Assembly: GCA_963930775.1 (NCBI GenBank)
Contig: OZ005700.1
Span: 2,249,476-2,313,475, forward strand
DNA: 64,000 nt
From: Cliona cf. orientalis
Lineage: Eukaryota; Porifera; Demospongiae; Clionaida; Clionaidae
Direction of reading: 5' to 3'
Each line of letters starts with the position of its first letter. Positions within the stretch are counted from its first letter, which is position 1. Made by a program: the position numbers and the translations under genes. Below the pieces are notes generated by a model. It was not told the DNA's origin and did not search any database. It was given only the letters and a program-made list of their open reading frames with translations. Below, one piece after another: positions 1 to 12,200 of the stretch.

Positions 1-2168
1 TGCTCATCGAGTGTCGCCGGGAGTTTTCATTTGAGGACTCGTTCCACCTCCTGGAGGCGATCTGGGCTGCAGTGGCCTGCATGAAGGACAGCCTCCCTCG
101 TACCACCACCCTCTCTCGCACAGAGTGGGCGCACTACATGACCCAGGAGTCACCTGACGTTATCCAACAGGTGCTGGGCGAGACCGAAGAGAGTCCCTAC
201 TCTGCCGTCCCTCTCCCACGATCGGATTCGATGTTTGACACCAATTCAAGGTCTAGGCAAGCCTCCATGCTCTCTCAGGGATCAATGCTGCCACAGGACC
301 ATCGTTTGTCGATTGCACAAGGCCAAGCGATTGAAGAAGAGAACGAACACTCGAGTGGTGAATCGAGCAGCCTTGTGGAAGTATCCATATCAGAAGTGCC
401 CGAAATGAGACCCAGATCATACACCGATCCCAGCGATTCTAAGTGTAGCAGTCGCTCCCCAGATCAATCCGATCCCTCAACTTCTTCAAGGAAGAAAGGT
501 CTCACAGACAGCCACTCTGAGAGCGAGCTTCTTGACAATTACAACTGCCAGCCTCCTCCACCGGTGAAGCACAAGTCAAAGTCGTCTGGTAGCAGCCGAG
601 CTGTGACGGAGATGTCTGACATGAGCAGTTTGTCATCCAAAGATGCACTAGGTAACAGCTGCAAGTCGTTTGACAGCAGAAATGCTGGTGTAAATGGGAC
701 AGGGTCTGCAGCAAGTGACAGATCACGGAGTCCTGTTAGAGCAGTTGGTGACCACCGTAGTCCTTCCCGACTCAGCGGAGATAATGTTGGAGGAGGAGAT
801 AGTCCTGACCTTGGTATTGGTGCTGCTGGTGAGAGGGCCATGGTTGAGCTAAAGCAGCAGCGTGACGATGAGAAAGGACGTTCGTTGGAAGTTTCTACTC
901 TCGTGCCAATGGGTCTCCATCATGGTAGCTCTGTCAAGGAACCACCAGCAACAGTGTCTCCGCTCGTCGTGAACGGTGTATTACCAAATCCCGCTAGTTC
1001 CTCCAACATGTCCGATGATTACCAAGATGCTTACAGCACACTTCCCAATGGCAGTCAGCAAGAGGATCGGAACTCTCCGACTCCCTCTCAGCCTAGCAGC
1101 AGTGAGATCTATCAGACAGCCACCGATGATAGCAGTGCGACGGACCTTCCTAGTCGGAGTATCTCTCAGTCACCAGCACTGCAGCAGCTTGGGAGCAAGG
1201 AGGGGCGTGAAGGGATTGATATTCCTACTATGGTCAATGGTGACTTGCATGACCAGGACGAAGAGGCTACCCCAGTCCACTCTCGAGCCAATGGTACCAT
1301 CATTCAAGGGATGGGAGTTGGTGAGCATTACGAAGCAGATGTTCTGGTTGGAGAAAGCCTTCCGTTTTCTCCGCCAGAGCTGGAGGAGGAAGGAAGAGGT
1401 GACGGTGGTAGTGGCATTGGGAAGACCAGAGGAGAGAATCTGACGGATCACATATCCCATGCCACCAGGCCTAAGTCCAAGGGAGGTATACACACGGACC
1501 GCCATCGATCGAGAATGGATCCTTCTCGAAGCAGTCCCCTGGACATCTACGAAGAAGATGCTGTATCCGGCAGTTCAAGGGTGACCCCCGTGCCGTTCTT
1601 TGATGCCATGGTACAACTGGCTTCCTCTATTCCAGGCCATAGCTTCCTGCAGTCTGGCAGCCAGCTACAGCGCAGCTTGGTAGGCGGTGAGGAAAGAGAG
1701 GAAGAAAACGAACTGGAAATGTCGCAGGCCAACAGCATGATCCTCTCTCAGCTTGTCTCCACCGATCGCTCCGCCCCACGTGTCACACGGGAGAAATCGC
1801 TCGACCTGCCCGTCTCTGATTGCTTCCCGCTGTTCGTCTGTCTCTCAATTCTTGTCCAGAATCGTGCTGGGATCATGCAAAGGAACATTGATTTTGTCGG
1901 CCTCTCTGTGCTCCTCAACACTCAAGCTGGAACGCAGGATCTCGACACGACCCTGGATGTAGCCAAGAATCTCTACAAGTCGTACAGAGAGTACCAGATG
2001 ACCGTCTTTGGTAGTAGACCAGAGGACTTGGACACTTGGCTTGACGATGACCGCATGGCAATCTATAATGGTGATGTTGGTGAAGGTGAGTCCAGCCCTG
2101 CTGGTGGTGATTCTCATAACATGAACAGGAGAACAAGTGGAGCGTCAGACGATGTTTTTACTTCGTGA
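1..2168 (+). CDS. TBC1D25-like Rab GTPase-activating protein, C-terminal exon (partial)
   Basis: The reading frame is already open at base 3 and runs to a TGA at 2166-2168 (721 residues), so this is the last coding exon of a gene starting upstream. It opens with CRREFSFEDSFHLLEAIWAA, which resembles the end of the TBC Rab-GAP domain of TBC1D25/OATL1 (KREFAFEDALRMLEVTW type). A Ser/Gly/Glu-rich, low-complexity stretch of about 530 residues follows. Then comes FPLFVCLSILVQNRAGIMQR (around 1827-1886), matching the final TBC helices of TBC1D25, which in vertebrates are likewise separated from the domain core by a long insert. TBC1D25 proteins accelerate GTP hydrolysis by Rabs in autophagosome maturation. 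The catalytic Arg and Gln fingers would lie upstream of the window. The insert is much longer than I remember for the human protein. Family assignment is fairly secure; the orthologue claim is inference. Confidence 0.75.
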   Translation, partial: LIECRREFSFEDSFHLLEAIWAAVACMKDSLPRTTTLSRTEWAHYMTQESPDVIQQVLGETEESPYSAVPLPRSDSMFDTNSRSRQASMLSQGSMLPQDHRLSIAQGQAIEEENEHSSGESSSLVEVSISEVPEMRPRSYTDPSDSKCSSRSPDQSDPSTSSRKKGLTDSHSESELLDNYNCQPPPPVKHKSKSSGSSRAVTEMSDMSSLSSKDALGNSCKSFDSRNAGVNGTGSAASDRSRSPVRAVGDHRSPSRLSGDNVGGGDSPDLGIGAAGERAMVELKQQRDDEKGRSLEVSTLVPMGLHHGSSVKEPPATVSPLVVNGVLPNPASSSNMSDDYQDAYSTLPNGSQQEDRNSPTPSQPSSSEIYQTATDDSSATDLPSRSISQSPALQQLGSKEGREGIDIPTMVNGDLHDQDEEATPVHSRANGTIIQGMGVGEHYEADVLVGESLPFSPPELEEEGRGDGGSGIGKTRGENLTDHISHATRPKSKGGIHTDRHRSRMDPSRSSPLDIYEEDAVSGSSRVTPVPFFDAMVQLASSIPGHSFLQSGSQLQRSLVGGEEREEENELEMSQANSMILSQLVSTDRSAPRVTREKSLDLPVSDCFPLFVCLSILVQNRAGIMQRNIDFVGLSVLLNTQAGTQDLDTTLDVAKNLYKSYREYQMTVFGSRPEDLDTWLDDDRMAIYNGDVGEGESSPAGGDSHNMNRRTSGASDDVFTS

Positions 2169-2457
2169 TAATTTATTGTTATACCTAGTTGTTTGTGTTA
2201 TAATATTATTATTGTTCAGTACAGATGAGATGATAATGGATTTTTATGCCTATTCCCATCCCTACCATTGCATTGTTGACCTTGACAATGGCCTAGTCTC
2301 GTGTCACTCCCGGGGATCCCGGGAAGGTGCGTGGCGCGCGCCGCTTGGATGGGTGTGGCTCGATCAAATTAATTAAATGCATGCTCACTGAATTGGGAGG
2401 ATCAATTTTGGAGCTAACTATACTAATATAGCTGAGCTGAGATTTCTAATTAGCACC
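2169..2457. other. Intergenic spacer between the TBC gene and selenoprotein 1
   Basis: AT-rich sequence that must hold the 3' UTR of the upstream gene and the promoter/5' UTR of the next. A GC-rich, partly palindromic patch at about 2289-2350 (CCCGGGGATCCCGGG core, preceded by CTAGTCTCGTG) resembles the TAGTCTCG-type transposon ends seen elsewhere in this window. Confidence 0.4.
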
Positions 2458-4412
2458 ATGTCGGGCACGGTAGCTGCGTTCCAATCGTTCATCCAGCAGA
2501 ACGATGCCAGCTTTCTGGTCTTCTACAGGGGACTTTGGTGACCCTTCTGTGTGGTGAGCTAAAAAAATCTAAATTATAGTGAAAAAAATTAATTATCGGT
2601 GTTGCAGCCCTGAATCAGTGATTTCAGTGTATGTGCAGCTTGCATGGTAGATGAAAGAGAGGGAGATTGTTTGGGCAGTGGATCAACTACCATGACAAAA
2701 TTTTACAAGACATGTAGATCTATCTAAATCTTATTCTATCTGGCAAATTGTTTTGTTTCTTTTTCTCGTGCAGGAGTACCTCAAGCAGTTCAATGAACTG
2801 TTTGAGGAGCTCCAGTCGAAGAAGGTGGGGGTAATGGCCGTGTGTGCACAGCCACAGGACAAGGTGGACGAGATGGAGAAAAAGTTGAACCTCAAATTTA
2901 AGGTCAGTACTCTGTTCAACAAGGTAGTCAACACTTCCATCTACCGTATAGCATGGTATAGTGAGAGGGAGAAAACTTTCACCGATCAGGTGGAAGTGAG
3001 CATTTCGTGGGAATTAAAGCTTTCACGGGTGGCTCTCAAACAGTGAAATCCGTGAAAAATTTGCCGCCATACAGTATGCCAGTGATTTCATGCAGGGCAT
3101 TGTGATGCCACAGTACTGTGCATGAAACGAAAATTGGTGTATAGACTACACGTGCATCCGCTTACTGCAAGAAGCCCAACTGTTCAAAGATAGCTGGCAA
3201 GCTGAATCGAGCAATTAAGCTATTATTTTGACCTTGATGGTCTGATTTCTTGATCACCGTTGCAGGTGGGTCTTACCTAGCTATGTCATTCCAAAATTTA
3301 TTAGTCTGCACAAAATCTTCTGCAAGACGCAATCTCATTGAAAAGATATGATAATATTATGGTGGCTAGGCAAAAATTAAAATTAGAGAATTAGTGTAAG
3401 GCTACTGGGACACTAAATCTGCTTAGCGACTATTGTTTAGCTAGAGAATGTGGCCAGTAGAGCAGCTGCAGCCACAGTGTAGAGGGTGGGAGTGTGGGTG
3501 AAAAAGGACATGGCTCCCCTCCACTGCCATTGATATGGGCAATCTAAAAGACTTAGTGGTTCTGCTCTGCCTTTTGCTGGGACTAGGTTTGCCTGAGTAG
3601 CATTAGTGGATACTTTCCCCTCTGACCAAAATTCTTTATCTGGTAAATTCCAAGAATGCCACTAGTCTTGATAATGAGCATGAGTAGCCAGGGAATTTAA
3701 TGGAGTGGTTTTTCTGCACATTAGGTAGTATATACAGTTGGGAGAATGTGAATTTAAGGGTTGCAATTCGTGTAAATGAAACTTTCCACAATGTCATGGC
3801 TTCATTTTATGTAGTGCTACTCTGATGTGACTCATGAGCTTCGCAACTACGTGGCCAAGGAGGGCTACGTTGAGCCAGTCATCACTGGTGGACCAGGCAC
3901 CGAGGACCAGGACCTCTACCACGAGATCCGCAAGTACCCTAACGGCGTTGTCCAACCGGCCGTCCTCTGCATCAAGCCAGACACCACTGTCCTCTACAAG
4001 TGGCACATCATCCCTGCCGAGGTATGGTTAAAATTTAATATATGATATAGCTGCCGAGTCCATGGAAGGGATCTGCACGATGTGGAGACTCAAAGGGTGC
4101 TATAATAATTATTATACACACTAAGGGCCTGAGGGTATCTACATGGCTTCAAACAATAATTATTGAGTATGGTTTCCTGGCTGTGGCTGATTTAAACTAG
4201 TAATGCATGGTTATCACGCCTGTGTGCACACACCAAGCGTTCAGTTGAATCAGTTTTGTTTGTTTATTTGCTATAATATACAAATCATATTTCCAGCCTC
4301 TGCCTTTCTACCAGATTAATAATATTATCATCCTTTTCAGATGAATCTGGGCGGAGCCAAGGACAGGCCTGTCCCCTCCGACATCTGGAAGGAGGTCCAG
4401 GGAAAGCTGTAA
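2458..4412 (+). CDS. UxxC thioredoxin/peroxiredoxin-like selenoprotein, paralogue 1 (167 aa, TGA = Sec28)
   Basis: Four exons: 2458-2553, 2774-2902, 3815-4021, 4341-4412, all joined in phase 0 with GT-AG introns. Exon 1 reads VFYRGLW-TGA-PFC. The TGA at 2539-2541 falls where bacterial AhpC/TSA-type redoxins have the first Cys of FYRGxWCPxC, so it is read as selenocysteine (residue 28) with Cys31 as its partner. The next exons encode the helix EYLKQFNELFEELQSKKVGV, a VMAVCAQP strand, the cis-Pro-like segment GVVQPAVLCIKPD, and a short C-terminus ending GKL. A SECIS-like hairpin lies 128 bases after the stop, followed by AATAAA at 4679-4684. Predicted role: small cytosolic oxidoreductase or peroxidase, since no signal peptide is visible. 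The paralogue at 32157-36906 shares exon phases and most of the protein. Substrate is unknown. If TGA were a stop, the product would be a 27-residue peptide. Confidence 0.85.
2539..2541 (+). other. In-frame TGA, predicted selenocysteine codon (Sec28)
   Basis: This TGA sits between Trp and Pro-Phe-Cys, 12 bases before the exon 1 splice donor. Three downstream exons continue in the same frame and resemble the paralogue. A SECIS hairpin is present in the 3' UTR. Confidence 0.85.
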
Positions 4413-5002
4413 ACTTGCCCAACCTTTCTCTCGAACATTGAACAGTTTAAGAAATTAACAAACCTATCTAAAATAGTGTGTGTATTAGTTAACTAGCTCA
4501 AATTCACAGGTTTCTGTGGTTTTGTAATCTTAGTGTGTCATGAGGAGAATTGCACTAAACCAGTTGTCTCGCTGGGGTGCTCTCTCTGATGGTTTACTAG
4601 CAGTAAACTCTGTACACAGATGCATTGCCTATTATCCTGATGAATACAATTTTGTTTTGCTGCCAAGAACAACAAATGAATAAAATAAATAAAAAATATA
4701 GCATATTGGATTTGAAGAATAGGATTGAAAATGCTTTCAACAATCAACACAACTCGGCTCAGACGAAGCTAAATACTATTATATTATAATGAGAGATCTA
4801 GCGGCTCAAGTGACAATGATAATGTATAGCAGTTTGGCTTAAGCTTAAACTTGACCTGTTCATTACAAAGTACCAATTTAAAGCAACTAAAGCAACTTGG
4901 TTGTGTAGCGGTGCAATTTTGAGTGAATTATGGGATCAATAATTGCAGATCAGTTTCCTCCCCTTTTTGAGAGTCCATCATTAATATATACTGTTAGTGA
5001 GT
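4413..5002. other. Tail-to-tail intergenic region (selenoprotein 1 / ABHD6-like)
   Basis: Holds the selenoprotein 1 3' UTR with its SECIS (4532-4600) and polyadenylation signal, then AT-rich sequence that should include the 3' UTR of the converging ABHD6-like gene. Nothing else is recognisable. Confidence 0.5.
4532..4600 (+). promoter_or_regulatory. SECIS element of selenoprotein 1 (form-2-like)
   Basis: The quartet strand ATGA is at 4540-4543 and the opposing TGAT at 4587-4590. Between them a helix forms, including GCAC 4552-4555 with GTGC 4577-4580 and GGAGA with TCTCTC. An unpaired AAA at 4557-4559 sits at the apical internal loop. A mini-stem, CCAG 4560-4563 with CTGG 4572-4575, closes the loop, as in form-2 SECIS. 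The bases flanking the quartet can form helix I (AGTGTGTC with GGTTTACT). It lies in the 3' UTR, between the stop at 4412 and the AATAAA at 4679. Its role would be to recruit SBP2 and the Sec elongation factor so that the TGA at 2539 is decoded. Confidence 0.85.
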
Positions 5003-5948
5003 TCAGTGAACTTCTGCAAATGGTGGAGGGTTCTGCTTCTGAATGAAATCCTTGACAAGCTTTGCACACTTTCTCGGTCTGTCCATGGTCATGCAATGGC
5101 CACAGTTCTCCACCATCACCATCTCAGAGCCCTTCACGAGGTCATGCAGAATCTTTGCTCCTGATGGATCACACACCTGGGAAGAGAAGAAATGACCATT
5201 AAAATTTAATTTTCATGATACAATGAATATCAAGTCTGAAATTGGATGATGAAATCCCAGGATCATGATCACAAGCAAGCACTGCAGCTAAAGCTCTATT
5301 TTGCCATCCAATAAGTGTTTAATTTTTTGGTGTGGTGGGGTTCTACGAATAGGAGAAAATCAAGAAGCTATACCGTAGCCTAACTAAGAGAGGCAGTGTA
5401 TCCCATACTTGCTGACCTACAAGTAGCTCTCTCTCTAGTGGTATGTACTCACCTTATCATGATCTCCCCACAGTATGAGCACAGGCATGGTGATCTTCTT
5501 TGAAAGTTTCTTAATGAATTCAGCATCTTCATCACCATTCAGCAGGTCTTGTTGGACTGCACAATCACAAAAAGAGCATGTTGTAATAATCTTAAATCAC
5601 AGCATTGAGTGGCCACTCCCATGTTTTGAAACCACTGAGGGGAATGGCATACATCCAATCCATATTCCAAACCAGGTAATGCCTATAAATAGTAGCATTA
5701 CTTAAAATAGACACTCACTCTCATGGAAGAAGGCATAGTTTGGTTTTTGCATCTGCACCAGAGCTTCTCTCATTCTCTGGTGGAAGGTGTAGGTCTTAGG
5801 GTTGTAGAGGACCAACTCCATCATGTCCTGAAACTCATCCGCGGTGGTGGGCATGACGTAGTTCTTGCCTTTCTCTAGGGCCTCAAAAAATTTGGTCTTG
5901 ACGCCGTTAGGAAGCTTGTGGAGACCTGATGTGTCAGTGTGTGTGCAC

Positions 5949-5987
<39 letters not shown>

Positions 5988-8428
5988 ATTATTTGCATTT
6001 TTGTTGAGATAAGCAATAACAGTGCAACACTGCCTACAACAACTGCAATGCAATATTATGCCCAAGTTTACTCGCTAGATAGGAATTTTCTACACTGCAG
6101 TAAAGTATACCACCAGGAGGAGCCCATGAGCACAACAAAGGATACGGACAGTTCACGGGCTCCTGGTACTAATAATCTAGTGTTGTGACTTACCAGGAGG
6201 GCACATGACAGTGAGGCTGGCAATTCTCTCTCCGTGCTGAGTGGCATAAGCAGCCGAGACCAGTGCACCGAGAGATAGCCCCAGCAGGTGGAAGTCCTCA
6301 AGCCCACTCGCCTCAACAAACTGTAGGTGGGATAAACAAACAATATTACTCGTGGCCAGCTCTTGAAATCTATAACGCAATACTGTTTAACATGCAAAGG
6401 TTACTACCCTCAAACAATTTACATGTACTGGGAAATGGCATAGTCAACTCCTAGACCTTACATCAGAGAGCAGTAATAATTATGCTTATGTAGCTAAAAT
6501 TAATTGTGGCATAGGATGGAAACTACCTCTGAAGACCACAACAATACTGGACTGGTAATGACCTGGCATGATTAGCAATCACCAGATGATTGAGTAACAA
6601 CCACATGGACAGCACATCAATACCCTTCAGCATCCAATAATGTTACATTAGAGCCAGGGTAAGGTACATGTATTATGATACTGTGGTGAAATCATAAGGG
6701 TTGCTGGCATGGCATTCTATTATTAGAAGACTAGTGTGTAAGGTTAGTGTGGGCATGTGACTGGAAAGTGAAGATCAGGCCATTCTAATGATCAGCATGG
6801 GCTGCAAATGAACTGAGAAGTGATTTCATAGGTCATATGATACCTTACATGGTAGGAACTGTTGGGACACTCAGACTCAGGGCTATGCAGCTCATTAACA
6901 CTATCCATGGTGACACTTTTTGAATGGACTGTATTCACAAGTTCTGCCATAAATCATAGGGTGATAATGAATGCTAAATTCTTCAAATGCTGCCACCCTC
7001 ATCCATGGTGGCCCGCCCATGCAAGGGCAAGGGATGGGAACCTGCTGACAAGGCAGGTTCAATGACTGGACAAAATTTGCTTAGCTAGTAAGGCTGATAA
7101 TATTATGATAACTGGTCCTGTATTCATAATATCAGTTTAGTGGTTGCCAACTCTGCAAAATTAGTATTGGGAAAGCATTATTGTCAACAAAAAAGGCCAG
7201 GTTTCAGCAGAATGCACTCTGTATAGGATTTTCTAAACCACACAGAAAATCAGCTGATGTGCTCAACAGACAGTCAGAGTATAGTGCAACTGGTAGTGTG
7301 GCTAGACAGGGTACAGCTGCTCCACAAAAATAATTATTATTGAGTTACCACCTATTCAGAAGTTCCTTGCAATTTTCACTTTTCCTGTGGCCTAAACCTC
7401 AAGAGAATGGCTAACCAATGAAATCACAGCACTGGTACATAGTTAGGACCCTTTTACACAAGCTGTTGCCATAATAATTATTATAATATAGATAGCCAAA
7501 TAGAGGAGCGCAAAATTAATTTGAGCAAATTACTCTTACAAGATTGGGTACCGCCAACAGATCACTATAAGGACAATAGCATGAGCATCCCATCTTGCCA
7601 TGGAATAATTACTAGTACGGGTATGTGTACATGTCATGCCTCCCATTCAATGAGAAGAAGAATACTAAAGGTAAAGATTCCTATCTGTCTGTGATTCTTT
7701 CAATTTCAAGCTCAAAACTACACACAATCTATACACATAATTATTATTAATTTTACTTACAGAGTGGATCTTGTCGGCTAGTCCGAGAGCAGAGTAGTCA
7801 TTGTTTGGCTTGAAGCTTGACTCGCCATGGCCGGGCATATCCAGCATCACGATGCGCCAATCCTTTGGAAGGTAGTTGGACATGATCATCCACATTGTCT
7901 TGTTGGCAGTGAATCCGTGCAGGAACAGGAGGGTGGTTGGCTCTCTCTTTTGGCCATTGCTGTCCATCTTGGGTGATCCAGCTCTCTCAAAGTAGCTATA
8001 CTCAATGCCATCAACAGTTAGGAACTTTCGGCTAAGACCAGCCAACAGGTAGCCACCAAATCTGCATGGTTGGTTAGTTGTTTGGGATAGTGGTGTACAC
8101 AAGGGAGGTTATGTGGTTTAATAGTAAGTTTTGACAATTACAAGCAGTTAGACACCGTTGGCAGTTCAATACAAGTTGATTTTACCATTATGGTGTGCAG
8201 TATTGTATTTAAGCTAAGCCTTGCAACGCGAACAAGCTCAATTTTTTATGAAGTCCTAGATTTACATGCTTCTCAAGTACAATATTTATCTGGATAATAA
8301 TTTACAATTTACAAGTGGGCTTACCTCTTGTAGCCATGCAGAAGAGCGATCGGGTACATCCAGTAGAGAGCAGCAACCAATGCAGCGAACGCCGCCGGCG
8401 ATACCATCAGCGAAAAGAAGAAATCCAT
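5003..8428 (-). CDS. ABHD6: ABHD6-like monoacylglycerol lipase (alpha/beta hydrolase, 338 aa)
   Basis: Six exons on the minus strand: 8428-8325, 8061-7761, 6320-6194, 5925-5719, 5556-5453, 5176-5003. All introns are GT-AG and the phases agree. The product is 338 residues; human ABHD6 is 337. Residues about 5-30 (FFSLMVSPAAFAALVAALYW) form an N-terminal membrane anchor. LFLHGFTA is the oxyanion segment, GLSLGA carries the nucleophile (Ser151), LWGDHDK the acid (Asp278) and NCGHCM the His (308). The family hydrolyses monoacylglycerols such as 2-AG at membranes, facing the cytosol. The ATG at 8428 gives the expected anchor length. A (GT)n tract at 5939-5980 lies in the intron just beyond the exon 4 acceptor. 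Gene symbol is by family resemblance; a bacterial-type lipase is unlikely given the exon structure. Confidence 0.88.
5939..5980. repeat. (GT)n microsatellite
   Basis: Nearly perfect dinucleotide run in an ABHD6-like intron, directly upstream (minus sense) of the exon 4 acceptor at 5926-5927, where it supplies a CA-rich rather than pyrimidine-rich tract. Confidence 0.9.
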
Positions 8429-9286
8429 CGCAAGACTGCAGTTGATCCGACGGCTTCTTGGATTGCTAAGCGTCCGATGAGTTTACTACCGGAGTTGGGA
8501 ATGCGGTTCCCTTTTATGTGGGAGAATGATTGTGGCGATCGTTCGATTTCGCAAAACCGCAAAAGCGTCGCTCGATCGAAAGGTCACCTGCGGTTTGGGT
8601 ACACGGTAATGCGGACGCCCACGTAGCGACTAACGCGCGACTTTGCCGCCACACCCTAAATATAGTTTGAGGTGCCCCTTGACCATATTTGGAAGAAAAT
8701 CACAATAATGTCATACACCATTGTACTTGAGCAATAATACGTGTATAAGAATGTGTAATAATATTTAAAGGAATAAGAGGTCGATCATCAGTGCCAGTGT
8801 CCTGACCCAGAGGTCGAGGAGGTCATCGCACAAGTCTGAAAGAAGAGGTTCGATGCCAACTCCAAATCCTGCAGCGAGAAGATGACCATACGGAGCAGTA
8901 AATTTACTATTGAAATGGATGTCTATTGGGAGAACAAGGCCAAATTATCGAGTGTGAACGGTTTCTACTTCACCATGGGTTATGGTTGAACACTGTGCCC
9001 CCCCCCCCACCCCCACCCATCCACTCCCAATACACATACAACAAAAATGCACCTGGAATAATCGACTCCACCACCTCATGCAATAGAAACAAGAGTGTGT
9101 AGTAATCTCCACAACAGTAGTGTAGAGGGTATTTTCCTTATAGCTGATTGCTAAAGCACTGTTTGTACAATCATCATGTAGTAACACACCTATCACGAGG
9201 CAATCAACTACAGGGGCTATCACACCACTGGTGGAAAACATGCAATAGTAGGTTCTAGGTTACACACTCTCATTAATAATGTATTC
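8429..9286. other. Intergenic region between the ABHD6-like start and the ATAD2-like stop
   Basis: About 8429-8700 is GC-richer with several CGATCG-like sites and is the likely ABHD6 promoter and 5' UTR. The rest is AT-rich, with a C-tract at 9000-9008 followed by CCCCCACCC-type repeats. Short reading frames here have no recognisable similarity and are not called. Confidence 0.4.
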
Positions 9287-12200
9287 TTAGTGCACCTCGA
9301 TTAGTCGCTGTTTATCCAGGGTCATCCTGTGGCGAAACACAATGTGCTCAAATGTCGAGCGCAGCCTGTCCATCTGCTCCACACTACAGTTCTCCGTAGC
9401 TCGAGCGACATCATGAAAAAGATCTAACTGTCTCTTTCTATCGATGACCACCTCCTTGGGTCCACCATTTGCACTCGACACGTCCAGGGAAGCACTAGCA
9501 GAATCGCCTCCTAGGGCTACAGAGGTGGAACTTGAGCTGCCATCCACTACGCTCGTACTCAGAGGAGGAATGCTTTTCGTTATTTCCAGTTCCATGCTCT
9601 CAACTGGAGCTTCTTGTGAATTTCTAGGAGTTAGTTGACCAATTTCAACAAGTGCCTCAGCTGCAGTTTGAACTGAGTTAGACGTGGTCACATCATTGCT
9701 GGATGGTCCACCGCGATCGTCTTGCTGTTCATTTTGCAGCAGTCTTGGATTGGTTGTCAAGGTGGTGAAAGTAGTCAGTGCAGGAGGAGGCGGAGTGGAC
9801 ACTGTCCCGTTGTGGAGCGGTTTCTTCTGGCTGTTTGTATGGAGGTTGTCGATGGACGGTATCTGCTTGCTGCTGCTAGTGCTACTGCTGGTGTTGTCCT
9901 CCCAAGGTCGGATTATCTGACGCCTAGCATGCGAGTTGTTCAGCACTCTTACTTCCTTTGGAGTATCAGCAACCGTGGATCCATTCACCTTGATGCCGGC
10001 GTTTGCAGACGAGGAGAAAGAGGAGGAAGTGGATGGGTTAGAAGACTTGCTCGGTTCTTGCTGATACGGTGAATCGTCCTTCTTTGACTCTGAGGACTCG
10101 CTAGTGTTGCTCCCTCTCCCTCTTCTTCCCCTACCACTCCTCCTAGTACTGGTTCTCCTCTGCGGCTGACTATCTTCTTCTGTAACTGTCACGTCATCTT
10201 TACTCGTCTCGTGCTCCAAATTATGTTCTCCATCAGTGGCTGCCTCCTCACTAACGGCCTCTGGGTCATTTCCAGGATTATCGTCAAGAGGGTTAAATTT
10301 TTCACGAAGTGTCCTTTTTGGCCTTGGAGGGCTGTAGTAGGGAAACCCCATCTGTTCTGGTATGAGGCCCTTCTGTCTCAAGCTCCTGCGTGGAGCATTG
10401 TAGAGCTCAGTCTTGATACTAATAGCCGCGGCAATTGACGAAGAGATGGCGTCATTTTTCTGTCCGTCCTTCGAGGAGCCAGCTCCACCTGTAGAGCTAC
10501 CCGGTCGCTTCTTTAGCGGTGAAGACAAAGTCGGATCTTCTGCAAGGCATAGTGAAAATTATACAAAATAATTATCTTGATCGCTTCATTGCATAGTTCA
10601 CAATTTCACTCACTTCCAAGTCTTTTGTAGGTTTCAGCAATCTCATCACATTGCTAAGCAAGCAGAAAAATAATCGTTAATAATAAACACAGCCAGGTGT
10701 ACATGTGTACATGTGCACAAAATATACATAAAAAGGCTGAGTACAGCATGTACAAATGACATTGTAGTTGTTACATGGATCCATGACTACACATACAGTA
10801 CACAAGGAGTACTACATTACGCTATGCAGTGCACCTGTTCAAAGTCCTCGCTGAGCTCGTGGTCGATGAAGGAGTGAGCCATGTCCTGGAGAGCCACCGC
10901 TCTGTGCCGCAACAGACGACTCTCAGAGTCATGCTCAGGGTTGTACCTGGATGGAGGATTATGGAGTTAAAATCGGCTCCCCCTCCCCCCCCCCCCCCCC
11001 CACACACACACTCACATACTCACAGACAGGCTTAATACATGTACATGTAGGTTTGTTTAGGCTAAAGTATTCATTTACAGCAGTTCTAAAGGCATCGTTA
11101 ATTTAATCAACTACCCACATCTGTAAACGAAGCTAAATTGCTTATTTCCTTTTACAGCAGCCACCAAAGGTCTGATTTCCCTTACTCTAAAGCATTTCTT
11201 GTAATGAGGTCGACATCGCTGATCCACTGCTTGGGTGTGGTGTAGCGATGCTCATCAATCTTCTTCATGACAGTGCCGAGGTCCATCGGCTCCGTGATGA
11301 TCTTGTAGTAGTCTGGTACCTAACACAAAAAGAGATAAAAGAAAAGCAGACATTCCAGCATACAACTATCACAGTAGTGAGGCAATATCAGGACACTTAT
11401 GATCTCAGTAAAATTATGTTGTACGAAGTGTGTACACTTGTATCCCTGACAGTGTGTATGTGTGCATGAGTGTGGTGCGTGCGTGTGCATGCATGCCACT
11501 TCTACCTCTTCAGGGTCGACAGGTTTGGCAAACTCTTTGAACTTTCTCTCGGCTAGTAGCTTGTTGGTTGCGTCCCTGAGGAAGACCCTCAGCTCACGCA
11601 GCACAGCCTCTCGCTGCTTCTCTATCTTGTCGACCTCTCCCTCCGTCAGCTCCCTCGGCTTGGGAGGAGGGGCAACAGGGAGCACCTCCAGCTCAACATC
11701 TACACATACACGCACGCACAGGAGGGGTATAGCAATCACTCATATTTGCGATAATATTTGTTATATCTATAACCTTGTTTGCAGTATAATAATAATTATG
11801 ATAATGTTTTCAAGGAGAACGGGAAAAGTAAGAAGGGGGCAGAGGGTATGGTTGAAGACCTAACCTATACTCATCAGTGTAGAAAATTCAATGGACAAGC
11901 CCCCAATGTGCTGATGATAAGAAGTTTAATCAGGGCACAAACAAATAATTTTAATATCAGCAGTTAGCACAATTCAGTAAACTATGCATGTTTCAATTTG
12001 TGTTGTTAGCGCAAAACAACATATATAATTTAGTATCATTAGTAAACTGGATATCTGAAATGGAAGCCGCTCCACTGTACCCATGGAAACACACACCCAA
12101 CCCGAACCATATGTACATGTACCTACAGTACCTACCTGCAGTTGGCCTTGGCTTTGGAGGGGGCGGCTGCGTGGGCCTCTCCATGAGAACATTGTAGAAG

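Noticed and set aside
2539-2541. Reading the TGA as a normal stop, making selenoprotein 1 a pseudogene
   Set aside because: The paralogue at 32550 has TGA at the identical position and context, downstream exons are intact in both, and both 3' UTRs carry SECIS-like hairpins; two independent nonsense mutations at the same codon would be a coincidence.
8315-8626. 103-residue plus-strand frame
   Set aside because: Overlaps the first exon and promoter of the ABHD6-like gene on the opposite strand; no similarity seen.
9684-10072. Plus-strand frames opposite the last ATAD2-like exon
   Set aside because: Antisense shadows of a Ser/Thr-rich coding exon with no independent support.
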